DNA of 64,000 nt from Flavobacterium beibuense F44-8 (GTDB lineage Bacteria; Bacteroidota; Bacteroidia; Flavobacteriales; Flavobacteriaceae): assembly GCF_000769915.1 (NCBI RefSeq), contig NZ_JRLV01000009.1, positions 62,001 through 126,000 on the forward strand, in the 5' to 3' direction. The notes under the pieces were generated by a model that was not told the DNA's origin, did no database searches, and saw nothing but the letters and a program-made list of their open reading frames with translations. Made by a program: the position numbers and the translations under genes. Position 1 is the first letter of the stretch, and every line of letters starts with the position of its first letter. Below are positions 62,710 to 64,000 of this stretch, one piece after another.

Positions 62710-64000
62710 CTAGTTACCTACGGTTCTGTCTGGCACCTGGCGTTTATCCCACTTAATATCGCTAAGTACTGATGACTTAATACCGATAAAGAAGCTCCAG
62801 TATTTATTATATCCGTTAGGTACCCAGTTAAAGTCCATACGCCAGCTGGAAAGATCGCGTTCAAAACGCAGCTGTGTAAATGTTATACCGTTATTTACAA
62901 AGTCGTAACCGGTAGAAAAGCCCATTTTCCATTTAGGTGTAATATCTATATTACCCGACACCATTAGGGAGTTACCCGTAATTTCCTTTTGTCTTCTGGC
63001 GTTATTGTAATTAAGTGAATAAGCAAGCCTTAAATCAAAAGGGATAACGGCATTAAAAAATGTTCCTCCGGCTTTATCCGGTTTATCTTCATCATCCTCA
63101 TTAAACATACTTTGTCTTTGGTCGCTCATATCGGTACCTGTACCAAAAAGGTCATCTTCACGACCACCGTTACGTGCTGTTTGGTTATCAGAGTTCTTTT
63201 TAGAGCCCGAATCACCACGGCTTGTAAACGAATATCCTAATGTAAGGTTAGCATTTGTTAGCCTGAAAAGACTTCCACCATTGTTAATGTTGTAAGTATC
63301 TATTCTGGTTCCGCTATTATCTAAGGCATAAGGGTCAAGAGAGGCGCCAAAGTTTACGTTAAGCTTTTGGTTAAATAATGCTGTACCACCTGTTATTCTT
63401 AAAGGTGACCATGCAAGCGAATCGGCTGCAATGTTATAGTTTGTTGTAAAATTAAGGTTGTTAAGCAGCATTACTTTTTTAGGCTCATCTGATGATTCGT
63501 CATCATTTCGCATTTTGGCTTCAAAGGTATTGTTAAGGCCAAGACCTATACTGTTTGAGATATTTCTTCCGGGAGCACCAAAAAGACCACCTTCAAATCG
63601 GGTATAGTATTTTTCGTAATTTTGATTGGCATCAGTAGGATAAGTATCATAATACTGATCGAAAGAAGGGGTATAGCTATACGATACCGATGGTCTCATA
63701 ACGTGACGTATTGCCTGTATTTTACCATCGGGATTAAAGTTAAACGTACCGTAAATAGTGGTACCTATACTTGAAGTAAAGTTATAAGTTCTGTATGCAT
63801 CAAAACCTTTAAGATCTGTAGTTTCTACTTTACCGCTTGTTTGGTTGTACTCTCGGTTAATAGTGTTTAGCACCCAGGTTTCCTGAAAGTTTGTTCCTGC
63901 AGAAACACTAAAATATTTAAATACCTTAAAGTTGGTGCTTATAGGTATGCTGTGTTGTAAACCTGTTCTCATGTCTTTAAACATTTGAGGTTTAAAGAAA
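62710..64000 (-). CDS. lptD: LPS-assembly protein LptD, C-terminal part (cut by window edge)
   Basis: 424 residues after an internal methionine, and the frame stays open to the window edge, so the gene continues beyond 64,000. The sequence is rich in alternating beta-strands with many aromatic and asparagine residues, ending WRMDFNWVPNGYNKYWSFFIGI, typical of the LptD barrel of Bacteroidota. An acidic low-complexity loop interrupts it (about 270-310). It inserts lipopolysaccharide into the outer membrane. ridA follows after 79 bp. Confidence 0.88.
   Translation of the reverse strand, partial: FFKPQMFKDMRTGLQHSIPISTNFKVFKYFSVSAGTNFQETWVLNTINREYNQTSGKVETTDLKGFDAYRTYNFTSSIGTTIYGTFNFNPDGKIQAIRHVMRPSVSYSYTPSFDQYYDTYPTDANQNYEKYYTRFEGGLFGAPGRNISNSIGLGLNNTFEAKMRNDDESSDEPKKVMLLNNLNFTTNYNIAADSLAWSPLRITGGTALFNQKLNVNFGASLDPYALDNSGTRIDTYNINNGGSLFRLTNANLTLGYSFTSRGDSGSKKNSDNQTARNGGREDDLFGTGTDMSDQRQSMFNEDDEDKPDKAGGTFFNAVIPFDLRLAYSLNYNNARRQKEITGNSLMVSGNIDITPKWKMGFSTGYDFVNNGITFTQLRFERDLSSWRMDFNWVPNGYNKYWSFFIGIKSSVLSDIKWDKRQVPDRTVGN

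Overview
The window comes from a member of the Bacteroidota, most likely a Flavobacteriaceae species. This rests on the CTnDOT-style transfer genes (TraE/F/G/I/J/K/M/N), the recurring TANNTTTG promoter elements, the AT-rich DNA, and the TamB and LptD outer-membrane assembly proteins. About 44.4 kb (positions 1 to roughly 44,465) is an integrative conjugative element (ICE) whose left end lies outside the window. The rest, to position 64,000, is ordinary chromosome.

ICE, left to right. (1) 206-5,834, minus strand: a compact six-gene defence operon. It encodes a half-size HsdS, an unknown 141-residue protein, HsdM, a two-domain HsdS, a CBASS-type nucleotidyltransferase (CD-NTase) and a two-helix SLATT membrane effector. 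No HsdR is visible. (2) 5,976-9,658, minus strand: the mobilisation module (coupling protein, relaxase, relaxosome protein), followed by a nested perfect inverted repeat at 9,736-9,771 that is the best oriT candidate. (3) 9,894-12,370: a Toprim primase, a small P-loop protein, two small unknown genes and a three-helix structured element. (4) 12,370-23,053: metabolic cargo. A MocR-type regulator faces away from an EamA exporter across a pair of direct repeats. A long head-to-tail series follows: three GNATs, a branched-chain aminotransferase, three DinB-fold proteins, an orphan AAA ATPase, a YggS PLP protein, an amidotransferase, a thioesterase, an isochorismatase-fold hydrolase and a cupin. 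A tRNA-Cys-like gene with a non-canonical C33 lies inside this series. (5) 23,133-42,405: a putative element regulator, then the plus-strand transfer operon. A 1,842-residue methylase/helicase separates traE from traF, and three TraI-like paralogues stand in tandem. A 13-bp-stemmed structured RNA precedes traE. (6) 42,411-44,465: a small winged-helix protein, a 52-residue protein and a large serine recombinase. The recombinase frame runs on into the chromosomal tRNA genes, which marks the integration junction.

Chromosome. A tRNA-Ser/Pro/Arg operon (minus strand, with a good flavobacterial promoter and a terminator) borders the ICE. Beyond it are a PQQ-type sugar dehydrogenase with a cytochrome c domain, a minus-strand block of housekeeping genes (THUMP-like methyltransferase, AI-2E/PerM transporter, TrmH-type methyltransferase, DUF4159), DUF2200, rsmE and tsaD, a divergent tamB, the carbohydrate genes pfkA, gapA, a GlcNAc-kinase-like gene and mgsA, and convergent ridA and lptD, the latter cut by the window edge.

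Together the ICE genes give a self-transmissible element (relaxase, coupling protein, type IV secretion, recombinase) carrying one anti-phage island and one amino-acid/PLP-flavoured metabolic island. Base composition by eye differs between modules: the transfer genes are clearly richer in GC than the cargo and defence genes, so the element is probably mosaic. All family assignments were made by reading motifs; no database search was run.
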